Positions 1 through 10,300 of a DNA stretch of 44,838 nucleotides are shown here, piece after piece. This DNA comes from an uncultured Gammaproteobacteria bacterium. GTDB lineage: Bacteria > Pseudomonadota > Gammaproteobacteria > Pseudomonadales > Pseudohongiellaceae. The position numbers and the translations under genes are program-made. Location: contig CALEJT010000030.1 in NCBI GenBank assembly GCA_937898685.1, positions 1 through 44,838 on the forward strand, read 5' to 3'. Under the pieces are notes generated by a model. It ran no database searches. It was not told where the DNA came from and saw only the letters and a program-made list of their open reading frames with translations. The stretch's first letter is position 1. The number at the start of each line of letters is the position of its first letter.

Positions 1-1
1 C

Positions 2-1252
2 GATGAGTACTGCCAGAACGTCAGCCTGATGGATGCCCTGCTCACCGCCGCCGCACACGCGCTTGCAACTGGAGACGCCTTTACCGCACTCAAGCACGAG
101 GCCCTGCGCGACGATGCACCCACACTCGCCATGCGCGGCATCGCACTCGCGCAGATGGGTGATCTGGTGTTGGCGAAAACGTTGTTGCGGCGCGCTGCCC
201 GCGCCTTCGGTCCACGTGAAGCTGTGGCGCGTGCACGCTGTGTGGTGGCGGAAGCGGAAGTGGCACTCGCCACGCGACCTGCAGTGGTCGGCCAAGGCCC
301 TGAGCTCGGCGCGCGCCGTACTCGAAGCCCACCGCGACATCGTCAACGCACGTCACGCACAGCTGCTCGAAATTCGGCGGCTCTCGTTGATCGGCCGTCT
401 CGCCGAAGCCGAACGTGAACTGAAACAACTCGATCCCTCTTCCCTGCCACCGACCTTGCGTGCCATTCACGCACTCGCCCTGGCAGGCATCGCGCTGCGG
501 CGTTTGTAAGCCAGCGCCGCACAAGAGGCGCTCGCTGCCGCCACGGAAGCCGCAGTTGCTTCCGGCATTGCCGCGCTGCAAGCGGAAGTGGCCAAGACAC
601 ACGAGTTCCTGAGCACGCCCATCGCGCAACTCCACAGTAAGAACAGTAAGACAGACTCGTGCCCGCTACTGCTCGATGACATCGAAAGTCTCTTCGCTTC
701 ATCCGTTCTGGTGATCGATGCCTGTCGCCACTTGGTGCACGCAGTCAACACCACGGTATCGCTGGCAAGTCGTCCGATTCTGTTTGCCTTGCTGCGCGCC
801 TTGGCGGAAGCGTGGCCAGGGGAAGTCACGCGCGAAACACTCATTGCACAGGTGTTTCGTTTACGCCGCCCCGATGCAACGCACCGTGCGCGCTTACGCG
901 TGGAGCTGGGACGCTTGCGCCAGACCTTGCGCGGATTGGAGAGATCCACGCCACTGCGCGCGGCTATCGCTTGCAGGCCTGTGCAGAGCGCGAGGTGGTA
1001 TTGCTGTTGCGGCCGGTGGAAGAACCTCATGCCGCGATCCTCGCCTTGCTTGCCGATGGTGAAGCCTGGTCGAGTTCCGCGTTGGCGCTCGCGCTCGGTG
1101 CGAGTCAACGCAGTGTGCAACGTGCGCTCGAGGTCTTGCATGCAGGCGGCAAGGTGGAAGCAATCGGTGAAGGGCGCAGCCGGCGTTGGTTGGCAGCCCC
1201 CGTGCCGGGATTCACGCCAAGCTTGTTACTCCTTGCGGCACTGCCAGGCTAG
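2..1252 (+). pseudogene. Broken winged-helix/HTH transcriptional regulator (5' end outside window)
   Basis: The parts read as one protein of about 415 residues only if the frame is changed. The frame open from the window start gives an alanine-rich helical N-terminus to about 290. The reading then moves by one frame, hits a TAA at 507-509, continues in the same frame through a helical region and an RALAEAWPGEV stretch, and shifts again near 940-955. The last piece (about 945-1252) ends in a winged-helix segment with SSALALALGASQRSVQRALE followed by a wing rich in glycine and arginine, typical of a DNA-binding domain. Two frameshifts plus one nonsense codon indicate a decayed gene; neighbouring genes are intact, which argues against a generally poor assembly. 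The N-terminal part is probably a helical-repeat sensory region (inference). The reading frame is open at base 2, so the gene may start upstream. Confidence 0.7.
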
Positions 1253-1292
1253 CTAGGATGCAGACTCCAACCACGACATGGAGGAGTTCCTC

Positions 1293-1796
1293 ATGAAAAC
1301 CGCAAAGGCACAGATCGTTCGGGAATTCGGCCCTTTTCCCGACACAGACGGCGTGCATGGTGTCACCTACGACGGCCGGCACGTGTGGTTCGCCACCGGC
1401 TCCAAGATCCAGGCACTCGATCCCGAACGCGGTGCCATCGAACGCAGCATCGACGTCGAGGCTCGTGCCGGCACCGCCTTCGACGGCAAACATCTCTATC
1501 AGATCACGGAAAAGCAGATCCACAAGATCGATCCGCACACCGGCAAGATCCTGCGCACGCTCGAATCGGATCGTTTCGTCACGGGAGTGAGCTGGCTCAA
1601 CGGTGAACTCTGGCATGGCACCTGGGAAGGCGAGCAAAGCGATCTGCGTCGCATCGATCCCAACTCCGGTGCCGTGCTCGAGAAATTGGAGATGCCGCCC
1701 GATATTGGGATTTCCGGTCTCGAATCGGACGGCAAGGATCGCTTCTTCTGCGGCGGTGGCAACAGCGGCAAGTTGCGTGTCGTGCGCCGCGCTTGA
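1293..1796 (+). CDS. Small beta-propeller protein, glutamine cyclotransferase / Vgb-like
   Basis: A 167-residue protein built from repeated blade-like units: YDGRHVWFATGSKIQALDPE, FDGKHLYQITEKQIHKIDPHTGKILRT, LNGELWHGTWEGEQSDLRRIDPNSG. This pattern is seen in NHL, virginiamycin-B-lyase-like and glutaminyl cyclotransferase-like propellers. At under 170 residues it holds only about half a propeller, so it may dimerise or be a binding protein and not an enzyme. I chose the ATG at 1293 because GGAGGA lies 7-8 bases upstream; the ATG at 1278 contains that ribosome site. It has no signal peptide, so it is probably cytoplasmic. It lies about 40 bases after the broken regulator and may have been controlled by it. 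The substrate is unknown. Confidence 0.75.
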   Translation: MKTAKAQIVREFGPFPDTDGVHGVTYDGRHVWFATGSKIQALDPERGAIERSIDVEARAGTAFDGKHLYQITEKQIHKIDPHTGKILRTLESDRFVTGVSWLNGELWHGTWEGEQSDLRRIDPNSGAVLEKLEMPPDIGISGLESDGKDRFFCGGGNSGKLRVVRRA

Positions 1797-1805
1797 GCGT
1801 TGTCT

Positions 1806-3389
1806 TCAGTTCTTGCTGGAAATCGCCGCCAGCTCTTCCAGATCGAGATCGCGTTCGAGCTCATGCAGGACGCGATCGTCGATCTGCCCCGTGCGATGCA
1901 GCCTGAGCAATTCTGCCCGCGCCACGGCGATCGCATCCAGCACGAGATCGAAGTGCGCGTTCAACTGCGGCGCATATTGATGCTGATCGGCGGCATAGCT
2001 CTGGAGCACATTGAGGCGATGACGATAGCGCTCGAGCAACTGCGGATGGAGCAAGGTGCCATCCGGTCCATAGGCGCGCTCTTCGATCAGCTTCGCCTGC
2101 GCCGCGGCCATGGCCACTTCCGCTTCCGCCATCGTGAGTGGTGCGAGGCGTGAACCCGCTTCCGGCGGACGCAGCTTGTTGATGACGAACCCCAAGGTCG
2201 TGCCCTGCACCAGCACCGTCACCAGGATCACGGCGAAGGCAGTGACGAGCATGAAGTCGCGGCCCGGCATGTCGGCGGGCACACTGAGTGCGATGGCCAG
2301 CGTGACCACACCTCGCATCCCTGCCCAACTCAATACCAGCGAAGCGCGCCACCCCATGCATTCGAAACGCAGGTGGCCGAGGCGACGACGGAGCCAGATG
2401 AAGCCATCGCAGAGGAAGATCCACACCACGCGAGCCAAGGTCAGCGCCAACAGAATCCACAGGATCGGTTCCGCCATCCGATCCAGGATCACCTGCAGAC
2501 CACCGGCTCTTTCGATGATGTCGCGCAGCGAGAAGCCGATGAGGATGAACACACTGGCTTCGAGCAGGAAGATCATGACCTTCCAGAAAGCATTGGTACG
2601 AATGCGCACCAGCGCCGAAAAAACGCGGTGCTGATACCAGCCGCAGACGAGGCCCGTCACCACCGTGCCGATGACGCCCGACACCTGCAGTTTTTCCGAC
2701 AAGAGATAGGCGCCCCAGCAAGTGAGCACGGTGGTGGCGGTGATCAGATATTCATCACGCAGACGCTTCACGATGAAGACCCAGAGCGCCCCTACCACGA
2801 CGCCCACCAAGGCACCGCCCAGCGCGAGGAAGAAGAAATCACCCAAGGCTTCCCAGGTGCTGAAAGTGCCCGTCACCGCTGCCGCCACGGCAAAGCGGAA
2901 CAGGACGAGTCCGGTGGCATCGTTCAGCAGACTTTCGCCTTCGAGCAGGATCGCGAGACGCTGCGGCAGTTTCACGCGCGACAACACGGCGCGCGCGGAA
3001 ATGGCATCGGGTGGTGAAACGATGGCGCCGAGCGCCGCGCAGGCCGCCCACGGCAAACCCGGCAACAAGGCGTGGGCGACTACGGCAACGACCAGCGTCG
3101 TGAAGACGACGGCGCCGATGGCGAGCGCGAGGATGCCGATGAGATGTCGCTTGAGATGCCGTAGCGCAATGAACCAGGCGCCGTCCATCAACAGTGGTGG
3201 CAGGAACATCACCAGCACGAGTTCCGGCTCGAAGGTGATGGCGGGTAGACCGGGAACGAAGGCGAGCGCCATGCCACCGAGGATCAAGGCCGCGGCCGGC
3301 GGCACGCTCAGACGGTTGGCCAGATAGTGCAGCGCCACTGCCGCCAGCAGCATCGCAAGCACGAGTTCAAATAAAAGCAGCGCGTCCAT
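1806..3389 (-). CDS. CPA1-family Na+/H+ antiporter
   Basis: A 527-residue integral membrane protein with about 12 hydrophobic segments in the first 400 residues. Hallmarks of monovalent cation/proton antiporter-1 exchangers are present: SPPDA at 125-129 and GESLLNDATGLVLF at 151-164, whose acidic residues form the ion-binding core in the family. A cytoplasmic tail of about 120 residues rich in charged helices (MAEAEVAMAAAQAKLIEERA) follows, as in bacterial NhaP-like proteins. The likely role is Na+ or K+ efflux against H+ import for pH and salt homeostasis, which fits the ectoine genes in the same window. A GAGAGGAAGT ribosome site precedes the ATG. It converges with the propeller gene with only 9 bases between stops. 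The cation cannot be told from sequence. Confidence 0.93.
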   Translation of the reverse strand: MDALLLFELVLAMLLAAVALHYLANRLSVPPAAALILGGMALAFVPGLPAITFEPELVLVMFLPPLLMDGAWFIALRHLKRHLIGILALAIGAVVFTTLVVAVVAHALLPGLPWAACAALGAIVSPPDAISARAVLSRVKLPQRLAILLEGESLLNDATGLVLFRFAVAAAVTGTFSTWEALGDFFFLALGGALVGVVVGALWVFIVKRLRDEYLITATTVLTCWGAYLLSEKLQVSGVIGTVVTGLVCGWYQHRVFSALVRIRTNAFWKVMIFLLEASVFILIGFSLRDIIERAGGLQVILDRMAEPILWILLALTLARVVWIFLCDGFIWLRRRLGHLRFECMGWRASLVLSWAGMRGVVTLAIALSVPADMPGRDFMLVTAFAVILVTVLVQGTTLGFVINKLRPPEAGSRLAPLTMAEAEVAMAAAQAKLIEERAYGPDGTLLHPQLLERYRHRLNVLQSYAADQHQYAPQLNAHFDLVLDAIAVARAELLRLHRTGQIDDRVLHELERDLDLEELAAISSKN

Positions 3390-3785
3390 ACTTCCTCTCC
3401 ACGATCACGGCACCTGCCGGCACCGTACAGCTAGGGCGGAAGATACAGACTCGACTGCGGAGCGAAAAGGAAGTGATGCGAGAGTGGGAACAGGTTCAAT
3501 CGTTGGCTGAACGAGCTTCCGCCATGCTTGGAGAGAGGGTTGGGCGAAGACAGGCGCTTGCGGCGCCGCGCGCAGGTGAGCGGCACGCAGCGAAGCCGCA
3601 TGGCTGGAACCGAGCAGAGATCCAACAGGTGAGCTCGACTTCGACGTTGGATCGCGAAGACCAAAATTGGGGAACCCCACAGAATCGGACTTCGCCCTAT
3701 GGGCTCAGTCCCACTTACGAAATGAACTCACCACACCGCCGTGTTTGGGCAAGAATTTCCGGTGGAGCCTGGTAATTCCTGCTCG
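3390..3785. other. Gene-free interval
   Basis: About 400 bases between the antiporter start and the end of the host-attachment gene. I see no credible coding frame. The stretch near 3664-3720 holds a weak, decayed copy of the dispersed repeat (CTTCGCCCTATGGGCTCAGTCCCACTTACG-like order of blocks). The antiporter promoter should lie in the left part, but no clear -35/-10 pair stands out. Confidence 0.5.
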
Positions 3786-4253
3786 TCAGGAAGTGCGACG
3801 CGGATTCGCGTTGCCATCGATGTTCAACACCGACTCGAGATGCCGCGGCAGCTCCTGCGCCGGCAGATTGGTCAGCTCCTTGCTCAACTCGCGCGACACT
3901 TTCTGCAGCACACGCGGTGGTGCCATCTGCCGCAGATCCCCCAGCACCTTGGCCGGTGCCACCAGCACCAGGTCGTCGAACTCCTCGATGCGCTGCTCCA
4001 GGAAACTCCCCACCTTGCGCGCGAACACTGCCTTCTCGTGGCGCTGCGGATCGCTGGACGGGTCCATGGACGAGGTCTGCCCCGTCCCGAAATTCGAACG
4101 CCGCCCCGGTCCCGAGCTCACCAGGTTGCGTGAGGGTTCATTGAGATGTTGCAGCTGCGAACCTGCGACGAGATTCAAGGGACGAGAGGGCCCCTGATAC
4201 TCATAACTGCAGGCCTTGGTGCCATCGGCGACGACGATCCAGGTGGTGTTCAT
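3786..4253 (-). CDS. Host attachment protein family (PF10116-like)
   Basis: A 155-residue soluble protein starting MNTTWIVVADGTKACSYEY, the typical opening of the family called 'protein required for attachment to host cells'. It then has a variable middle (about 25-75) and the conserved C-terminal block FARKVGSFLEQRIEEFDDLV...APAKVLGDLRQ...VLQKVSRELSKELTNLPAQEL. The family resembles the archaeal release-factor-like (baeRF) fold; despite the name its biochemical role is not established. The start is well supported by GAAGGAGGTACGTC before the ATG. It is transcribed away from lexA2 and shares a 315-base interval with it. No signal peptide is visible, so it is cytoplasmic. Confidence 0.88.
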   Translation of the reverse strand: MNTTWIVVADGTKACSYEYQGPSRPLNLVAGSQLQHLNEPSRNLVSSGPGRRSNFGTGQTSSMDPSSDPQRHEKAVFARKVGSFLEQRIEEFDDLVLVAPAKVLGDLRQMAPPRVLQKVSRELSKELTNLPAQELPRHLESVLNIDGNANPRRTS

Positions 4254-4340
4254 GACGTACCTCCTTCAGAAACCTCATGGGTACGAAGCAAGATCCGCTC
4301 CACCGCAGGAAGGCCCCAACATCTTGGGCCGCCATCCCAA

Positions 4341-4413
4341 GTTGGGCTTCACTCCGTTCCTGACATCACCCTCGTCCGTAGGTGGATTGAGCCGCCCTGT
4401 GGCGAAGCCCAAC
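4341..4413. repeat. Dispersed palindromic repeat, copy a
   Basis: Perfect 10-base arms GTTGGGCTTC (4341-4350) and GAAGCCCAAC (4404-4413), separated by 53 bases. The same arm sequence recurs around 38.57 kb and in variant form elsewhere, so this is one member of a family. It sits between the divergent host-attachment and lexA2 genes. Confidence 0.7.
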
Positions 4414-4531
4414 AGGGATAACGACCGCGACGCTGAATTGCGGGGCACTCGTTGGGGATTCACGCTCCCCCAATCTACTGTCGCCGCTGCGTGTGCCCAC
4501 CGCCGGCAAGGCCACACAAGGTACCGCCAGA

Positions 4532-4560
4532 TTGATTACTGTACTTTCGTGCAGTAATAT
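4532..4560 (+). promoter_or_regulatory. SOS (LexA) box overlapping the lexA2 promoter
   Basis: TACTGTACTTTCGTGCAGTA at 4537-4556 matches the gammaproteobacterial LexA operator (CTGT-N8-ACAG, here GCAG) and lies inside a perfect 7-base inverted repeat ATTACTG...CAGTAAT (4535-4558). A possible promoter overlaps it: TTGATT (4532-4537), 17 bases, TAATAT (4555-4560). Repressor bound here would cover both promoter elements. The predicted start of transcription falls at about 4567-4568, next to the ATG at 4569. Confidence 0.85.
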
Positions 4561-4568
4561 GCCGCGCC

Positions 4569-5168
4569 ATGGCACGCCCCAATCACGATGACAAACACCT
4601 CGCCGTTCTGCAGGACTACTACGCCCGGCATCGGCTCATTCCGTCTTACGCCACCATCAGTTCGCTGTTGGGTTTCAGCGCCAAGACAGCCGCTGCTGCG
4701 CTGGTGAGCCGACTGGAAGCGGCGGGCTATCTGCGTCGTACGCCGGACCGCCGCCTCACCCCCACGCCGCGCTTCTTCGAGCGTCCGATGTCCGTCGCTT
4801 CGGTGCGCGCCGGCATGCCGGAGCTGGCACTCGACACCTCGGCCGACATGGTGACCATCGACAGTCTGCTGGTGCACAAGCCCTCGCAGACCTTCTTCGT
4901 CCCCATCAAGGGCGACTCCATGTGCGAGGCTGGCCTGCTCGAAGGTGACACCGCCGTATGCGAACGCCGCCAGGACGCCCGCCCCGGCGACATCGTGGTG
5001 GCGGCGGTCGATGGCGAGCTCACCATCAAGACCCTGATGCTGGAACAGCACGGCAAGGGCAAACGGCTCGTGCTCAAACCCGAAAATGCCAACTACCCCA
5101 TCCTGCGCCCCGACCCGCTCGAGATCATCGGCGTGGTCACGGGCAGTTTCCGTTCCTATCGACGCTGA
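4569..5168 (+). CDS. lexA: LexA-family SOS repressor heading the mutasome operon (LexA2)
   Basis: A 199-residue protein. Residues 1-68 form a winged-helix DNA-binding domain (PSYATISSLLGFSAKTAAAALVSRLEAAGYL). The rest is an S24 peptidase self-cleavage domain: scissile Ala81-Gly82, nucleophile Ser117 in GDSM, and general base Lys154 in LTIKTL. On RecA-ssDNA stimulation it should cleave itself and release its targets. It is the first gene of the lexA2-imuA-imuB-dnaE2 operon and has a LexA box directly upstream, so the cassette is very likely self-repressed. No Shine-Dalgarno sequence is visible before the ATG. It may be a second LexA devoted to this cassette rather than the global one; the window cannot decide this. 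Confidence 0.93.
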   Translation: MARPNHDDKHLAVLQDYYARHRLIPSYATISSLLGFSAKTAAAALVSRLEAAGYLRRTPDRRLTPTPRFFERPMSVASVRAGMPELALDTSADMVTIDSLLVHKPSQTFFVPIKGDSMCEAGLLEGDTAVCERRQDARPGDIVVAAVDGELTIKTLMLEQHGKGKRLVLKPENANYPILRPDPLEIIGVVTGSFRSYRR

Positions 5169-5170
5169 CC

Positions 5171-5908
5171 ATGGCTGACGCACAGGCTTTGCAAGAGGTA
5201 TTGCGCAATCCCGCCGTCTGGCGCGCGCGGGAACTGGCGCAGGAACAGGAGCAACGGACCGACAGGACGCTCGGCACCGGTTTCTCCTCGCTCGACCTCG
5301 CCCTGCCCGACGGCGGCTGGCCGGTGGGCGCACTCATCGAACTCCTCGCCGATACCAGCGGTGTCGGTGAACTCTCTTTGCTGCTGCCGACACTCCGGCA
5401 GGTCTGCGCACAGGGACGTGCCGCAGCCCTTTTGGCCCCACCCTGGCTGCCCTATGCCCGCGCCTGGGAAAGTCTGGGGCTGCCCCTCGACAAATTGTTG
5501 ATGGTGGAAAGCTCAAGCAGTGATCTCTTGTGGTCCGCCGAACAGATCCTGCGCTCGGGGGAATGCGGCGCCGTCGTGCTGTGGGGGCAGGCCGCAGGAC
5601 GCGCGCTCGATCATCGCGCGCTGCAGCGTCTGCATCTTGCCGCCAGCACCGGCAACGCGCTGTGCTTCGTCTATCGCGCCACGGCGGTGGAAGCATCGCC
5701 CTCCCCGGCACCGCTGCGAGTGAAACTGCGCGCGCAGGAAGGTCGTCTGCACCTCGACTTCCTCAAGTTCCGCGGCGCACTGCGCAACAAGAGCCTCTTA
5801 CTCGACACCTATCCCGCGCACTGGCAGCCGCAGCCGCGGCTCGCCTCGCAACTGGAAACTCTCAGCACTCCTACCTACCGTCCGCTGCGCCGCTCCCGCT
5901 CGGTCTGA
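5171..5908 (+). CDS. imuA: Translesion synthesis accessory protein ImuA
   Basis: A 245-residue RecA/SulA-like protein. It shows TLGTGFSSLDLALPDGGWPVGALIELL near residues 33-60, the signature region of ImuA, followed by the strand-rich core AALLAPPWLPYARAWESLGL and the conserved ending with LKFRGALRNKSLLLDT. ImuA is thought to bridge ImuB and RecA in the mutasome. The ATG at 5171 lies 2 bases after the lexA2 stop; longer in-frame starts would run through lexA2. It is cytoplasmic and co-transcribed with its neighbours. The Walker A region looks degenerate, as is common in this family. Confidence 0.92.
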   Translation: MADAQALQEVLRNPAVWRARELAQEQEQRTDRTLGTGFSSLDLALPDGGWPVGALIELLADTSGVGELSLLLPTLRQVCAQGRAAALLAPPWLPYARAWESLGLPLDKLLMVESSSSDLLWSAEQILRSGECGAVVLWGQAAGRALDHRALQRLHLAASTGNALCFVYRATAVEASPSPAPLRVKLRAQEGRLHLDFLKFRGALRNKSLLLDTYPAHWQPQPRLASQLETLSTPTYRPLRRSRSV

Positions 5909-5917
5909 GGTGCGTCC

Positions 5918-7375
5918 ATGCTCTGGATCGCGCTGTTCCTACCCGAATTGCCTCTGCAGCTCGCAGAACGCAGTGCGCCGCAAGCCGCCACGCCTCTCGT
6001 GATCGCCGCAGGTCCCTCACAGCGGCCACTCGTGTGCTGCGCCAATGCCGCGGCACGCGAACGTGGCGTTGCTACCGGCATGGCAGTGGGAGCTGCCCGC
6101 GCCCTTGCCGGAGAACTGAACGTTCTACAACGCGATCCCACTGCCGAGACGCAGGCTCTGCACAACCTCGCCTGCTGGGCCGGGCAGTTCACGCCCAATG
6201 TTGCCCTGGAAGCAGAGGGACTCTCCCTGGAAGTCGGCGCCACCTTGCGTCTGCATGGTGGCCTGCTCTCTTTACTCTCTCGTCTGCGCAAGGAACTGAG
6301 TCAGCTGGGCTATCAGGTTGCAGTCGGTGTGGCACCCACTCCTCTGGCTGCCTGGCTCCTGGCAAGAGCACGGCGGGAAGGCCTGCCGGTGCGCATGTGT
6401 CAGTTGCTCGACCAACTGCCGGAACGACTCGCCCCCCTGCCGCTGCATCTATTGAACTGGCCCGACGAAGTGCTGCAGACCTTCTACACGCTCGGCATTC
6501 ATCGTATCGGCCAATGCCTGAGCCTGCCGCGTGATGGTTTCCTGCGCCGCTTCGGCAGCGAGCGCCAACGCGAGCTCGATCGCGCGCTCGGTGTCTTGCC
6601 CGATCCACGCGAATGGTTCACTGCGCCCGAGAGTTTCCGCAGTCATCTCGAGTTCGGTTTCGAGCTCACCAATACCGACATGCTGCTGTTTCCGCTCAAG
6701 CGACTCTTGCGCGAACTCGAAGGTTTTCTGCGCAGCCGTGGCGCCGGTGTGCAGAATCTGCAACTGCAGCTCGACCACATGAGTCGTCAGAAAAGTTTTC
6801 TCAGTATCGGCACCGCCATGCCCGAACGCAGTGCGGAACGGCTCCTGGCGCTGGCACGCGAACGCTTGGGACGTACCACCTTGAGCGCGCCGGTGTTGGG
6901 GCTCGGCATCAACGCCGAACGCGTGGTGAGCTACGACGAGAACAACCAGAGTTTTCTGCCCGACGCGCGCAGCCGTGCCATTGGCTGGACGCAATTGATC
7001 GACAAACTCGTCGCCCGTCTCGGCAGCGACAAGCTCTACAAATTGCGCGCCGTCGATGACCATCGCCCCGAACAGGCCTGGCAACGCTGTGCCGCCACTG
7101 TCGATCACATTCCACCAACGCCCACACTCAACGCGCCGCTACCGCTGTGGCTCTTGCCCACGCCGCGCGCACTGTCGAGCCGGGCCGGGGCGCCGCTGTG
7201 CCGTGGTCCACTCGCACTTTTGGCCGGGCCACAGCGCATCGAAGCCGGTTGGTGGGATGGGCAAGGTGCCTGCCGCGATTACTACGTGGCACGCAATCCA
7301 CACGGCGAAACGCTGTGGATCTATCGCGAACATCGGCGCGAAGCGCCCTGGTATCTGCACGGGATCTTCGCGTGA
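5918..7375 (+). CDS. imuB: Non-catalytic Y-family polymerase ImuB
   Basis: A 485-residue member of the DinB/Y-family. The usual acidic residues of the polymerase active site are missing: the first motif reads MLWIALFLPELPLQ instead of a DxDxF-type sequence, and the second region GLSLEVGATLRLHGG lacks the S-x-D-E pair. ImuB is known to act as the adaptor that links the clamp, ImuA and DnaE2. The C-terminal part carries the ImuB-specific WLLPTPRAL and GPQRIEAGWWDG...RDYYVARN blocks. It begins 9 bases after imuA and its stop overlaps the dnaE2 start by four bases (GTGA), which suggests translational coupling. Confidence 0.94.
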   Translation: MLWIALFLPELPLQLAERSAPQAATPLVIAAGPSQRPLVCCANAAARERGVATGMAVGAARALAGELNVLQRDPTAETQALHNLACWAGQFTPNVALEAEGLSLEVGATLRLHGGLLSLLSRLRKELSQLGYQVAVGVAPTPLAAWLLARARREGLPVRMCQLLDQLPERLAPLPLHLLNWPDEVLQTFYTLGIHRIGQCLSLPRDGFLRRFGSERQRELDRALGVLPDPREWFTAPESFRSHLEFGFELTNTDMLLFPLKRLLRELEGFLRSRGAGVQNLQLQLDHMSRQKSFLSIGTAMPERSAERLLALARERLGRTTLSAPVLGLGINAERVVSYDENNQSFLPDARSRAIGWTQLIDKLVARLGSDKLYKLRAVDDHRPEQAWQRCAATVDHIPPTPTLNAPLPLWLLPTPRALSSRAGAPLCRGPLALLAGPQRIEAGWWDGQGACRDYYVARNPHGETLWIYREHRREAPWYLHGIFA

Positions 7376-10300
7376 GCTACGCCGAACTGCATTGCCTCAG
7401 CAACTTCAGCTTCCTGCGCGGCGCCTCGCATCCGGAAGAATTGGTGCGCCAAGCCCACGCACTCGGCTATGCCGCGCTGGCACTCACCGATGAATGCTCC
7501 GTCGCTGGCGTCGTACGCGCGCACATGCAGGCCAAGGAACTCGGACTCAAGCTGCTCATCGGCAGCGAATTTCGTCTGCAAGACGGCTTACACCTCGTAC
7601 TGCTCGCCACCAATCTCGATGGCTACGGCAATCTGTGTGAACTGATCACCCTCGCCCGTCGTCGTGCGCCCAAAGGGGAATACCAGCTTCTGCGTGAGGA
7701 CCTGATTGCAGGTTGCGACGATTGCTTGTTGCTCTGGATTCCGGGCACCGAACCCAAGGCCGACGACGCACGCTGGATTGCACGGCATTTTGCCGAGCGC
7801 AGTTGGATTGCGGTGGAACTCTTGCGTGGGCCCGACGATGCACAGCAGCTCAGAAGACTCACCCGCCTCGGTGCCGAAGTGGGTTTACCGCTCGTCGCAG
7901 CGGGTGACGTGCACATGCATCGCCGCGAACGTCAGCCCTTGCAGGACGTGCTCACGGCGATTCGTCATCACGTGCCGGTTGCGCAGGCCGGCTCGCTGCT
8001 CTTTCCCAATGGCGAACGGCATCTGCGTGCGCTGGAACGTTTGCAGCACATCTATCCGGCGCCCCTGCTCGCCGCCACGCTCGACGTTGCCGCACGCTGC
8101 CACTTCTCGCTCAACGAAATCCGTTACCAATATCCGGAAGAACTGGTGCCCGCAGGACTCAGCCCCACCGAGCATCTGCGTGCCCTCACCTATGCCGGCG
8201 CGGCCAAACGTTATCCGGATGGCATTCCGGAGAAAGTACGCAAACTGATCGAGCACGAACTCAAGTTGATCGCCGAGCTCGGCTACGAATCCTACTTTCT
8301 CACCATCGAGGAAATCGTGCGCTATGCGCGCGAGCGCAACATTCTGTGTCAGGGCCGCGGTTCGGCCGCCAACTCCGCCGTGTGCTATTGCCTGCACATC
8401 ACCGAGGTGAATCCCGACTTGATCCAAACCCTGTTCGAGCGCTTCATCTCGAAGGAACGCGCGGAGCCGCCCGACATCGACGTCGACTTCGAACATCAGC
8501 GCCGCGAGGAAGTGATCCAGCACATCTTCGAGCGTTACGGCCGCGACCGCGCCGCCATCGCCGCCACCGTCATCAGCTATCGTCCGCGCAGTGCCTTTCG
8601 CGACGTCGGCAAGGCGCTCGGTTTCTCGCTCGATCAGGTGGACAAGCTCACGAGCTCGCTCGCGTGGTGGGATGGTCATCGCATCAGCGCCGAACGTCTG
8701 CAGGAGTTCGGCTTCGATCCTGCCAGCCGCAGCGTGCAGCAACTGCAATATCTGGTGGAACAGCTCATCGGCTTTCCGCGCCATCTGTCGCAGCACGTGG
8801 GCGGTTTCATCATCGACAACCGCAAGCTCTCGCGACTGGTGCCGATCGAGAACGCCACCATGAAGGATCGCTGCGTCATCCAATGGGACAAGGACGATCT
8901 CGAAGCCCTGGGCCTGCTCAAGGTGGACGTGCTCGCGCTCGGCATGCTCACCTGCATTCGTCGCACCTTGGATCACATCAACCGTTATCGCGGCTCCACG
9001 CTGCGCATCCAGGACATTCCGAAGGAAGACTCCGCCGTCTACGCCATGCTGCAGAAGGCCGACAGCATCGGGGTGTTCCAGGTGGAATCGCGCGCACAGA
9101 TGTCGATGCTGCCGCGCCTCAAACCCAAGGAGTTCTACGACCTCGTCATCCAGGTTGCCATCGTGCGACCAGGTCCGATCCAAGGCGGCATGGTCCATCC
9201 CTATCTACGTCGGCGTGCGCAGCAAGAGGAAGTGGACTATCCCTCGCCCGCGATCAAGTCGGTGCTCGAACGTACCTTGGGTGTCACCATCTTCCAGGAA
9301 CAGGTGATGCAGATCGCGATGGTGGCGGCGGACTTCACAGCAGGCGAAGCCGATCAACTGCGCCGTGCGATGGCAGCGTGGAAACGCAAGGGCGGGCTCG
9401 AACCCTTTCGCCAGCATCTGCTCGAAGGCATGCGCAAAAATGGCTACAAGGACGAGTACGCCGAACAGATCTATCGCATGGCGCAGGGCTTCGGTGAATA
9501 CGGTTTTCCGGAAAGCCACGCCGCCAGCTTTGCCCTGCTCGCCTATGTCTCCGCCTGGCTCAAGTGTCATGAGCCTGCCGCTTTCTGCGCCGGCCTACTC
9601 AATAGCCAACCACTCGGTTTCTATTCGCCCTCGCAACTGGTGCAGGACGCCAAGCGGCATGGCGTGGAAGTGCGCCCCGTCGACGTCCTGGTGAGCGAGT
9701 GGCACAGCACCTTGGAACGCGGCGCGAACGGTGAACCTGCATTGCGTTTGGGACTGCACATGATCAAGGGCCTGAGCGAGGCGGCGGCGCAGCGCATCGT
9801 CGCCCTGCGGCAGCAAAGACCGTTCAGCGATCGCGAAGACTTCTTCGCGCGCACGGCGCTGAGCAAGCGAGAACTCAACTGCCTCTCGGAAGCCAATGCA
9901 CTCGTCAATCTCGTCGGCCATCGCCGCATGGCACTGTGGTACACGCTCGGCCAGTTGCCGAACGATCTGCCGCTGGCGCTCAACAGCAGTCCGGAAACAC
10001 AGATCGAACTCCTGCCGCCGAGCGAAGGCGAAAACATCGTGGCCGACTATCGCCGCATCGGCCTCACTCTGGAACGCCATCCCCTGGCGTTGTTACGACC
10101 ACGCTTGCGCGCGATGAAACTCGCCGATGCCGCAGAGGTGGCGCAGGCACCGCATCAACGCTCCATCCGCACCGCCGGCATCGTCACCTGCCGGCAACGT
10201 CCCGGCACGGCCAGTGGCGTCGTATTCGTCACGCTGGAAGATGAAACGGGCTACATCAACGTGGTGGTGTGGAGCAGCCTGGTGGAACGTCAGCGCCGTG

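Noticed and set aside
7885..9198. A 437-codon minus-strand frame inside dnaE2
   Set aside because: Antisense shadow of a well-identified polymerase gene; no ribosome site or family match.
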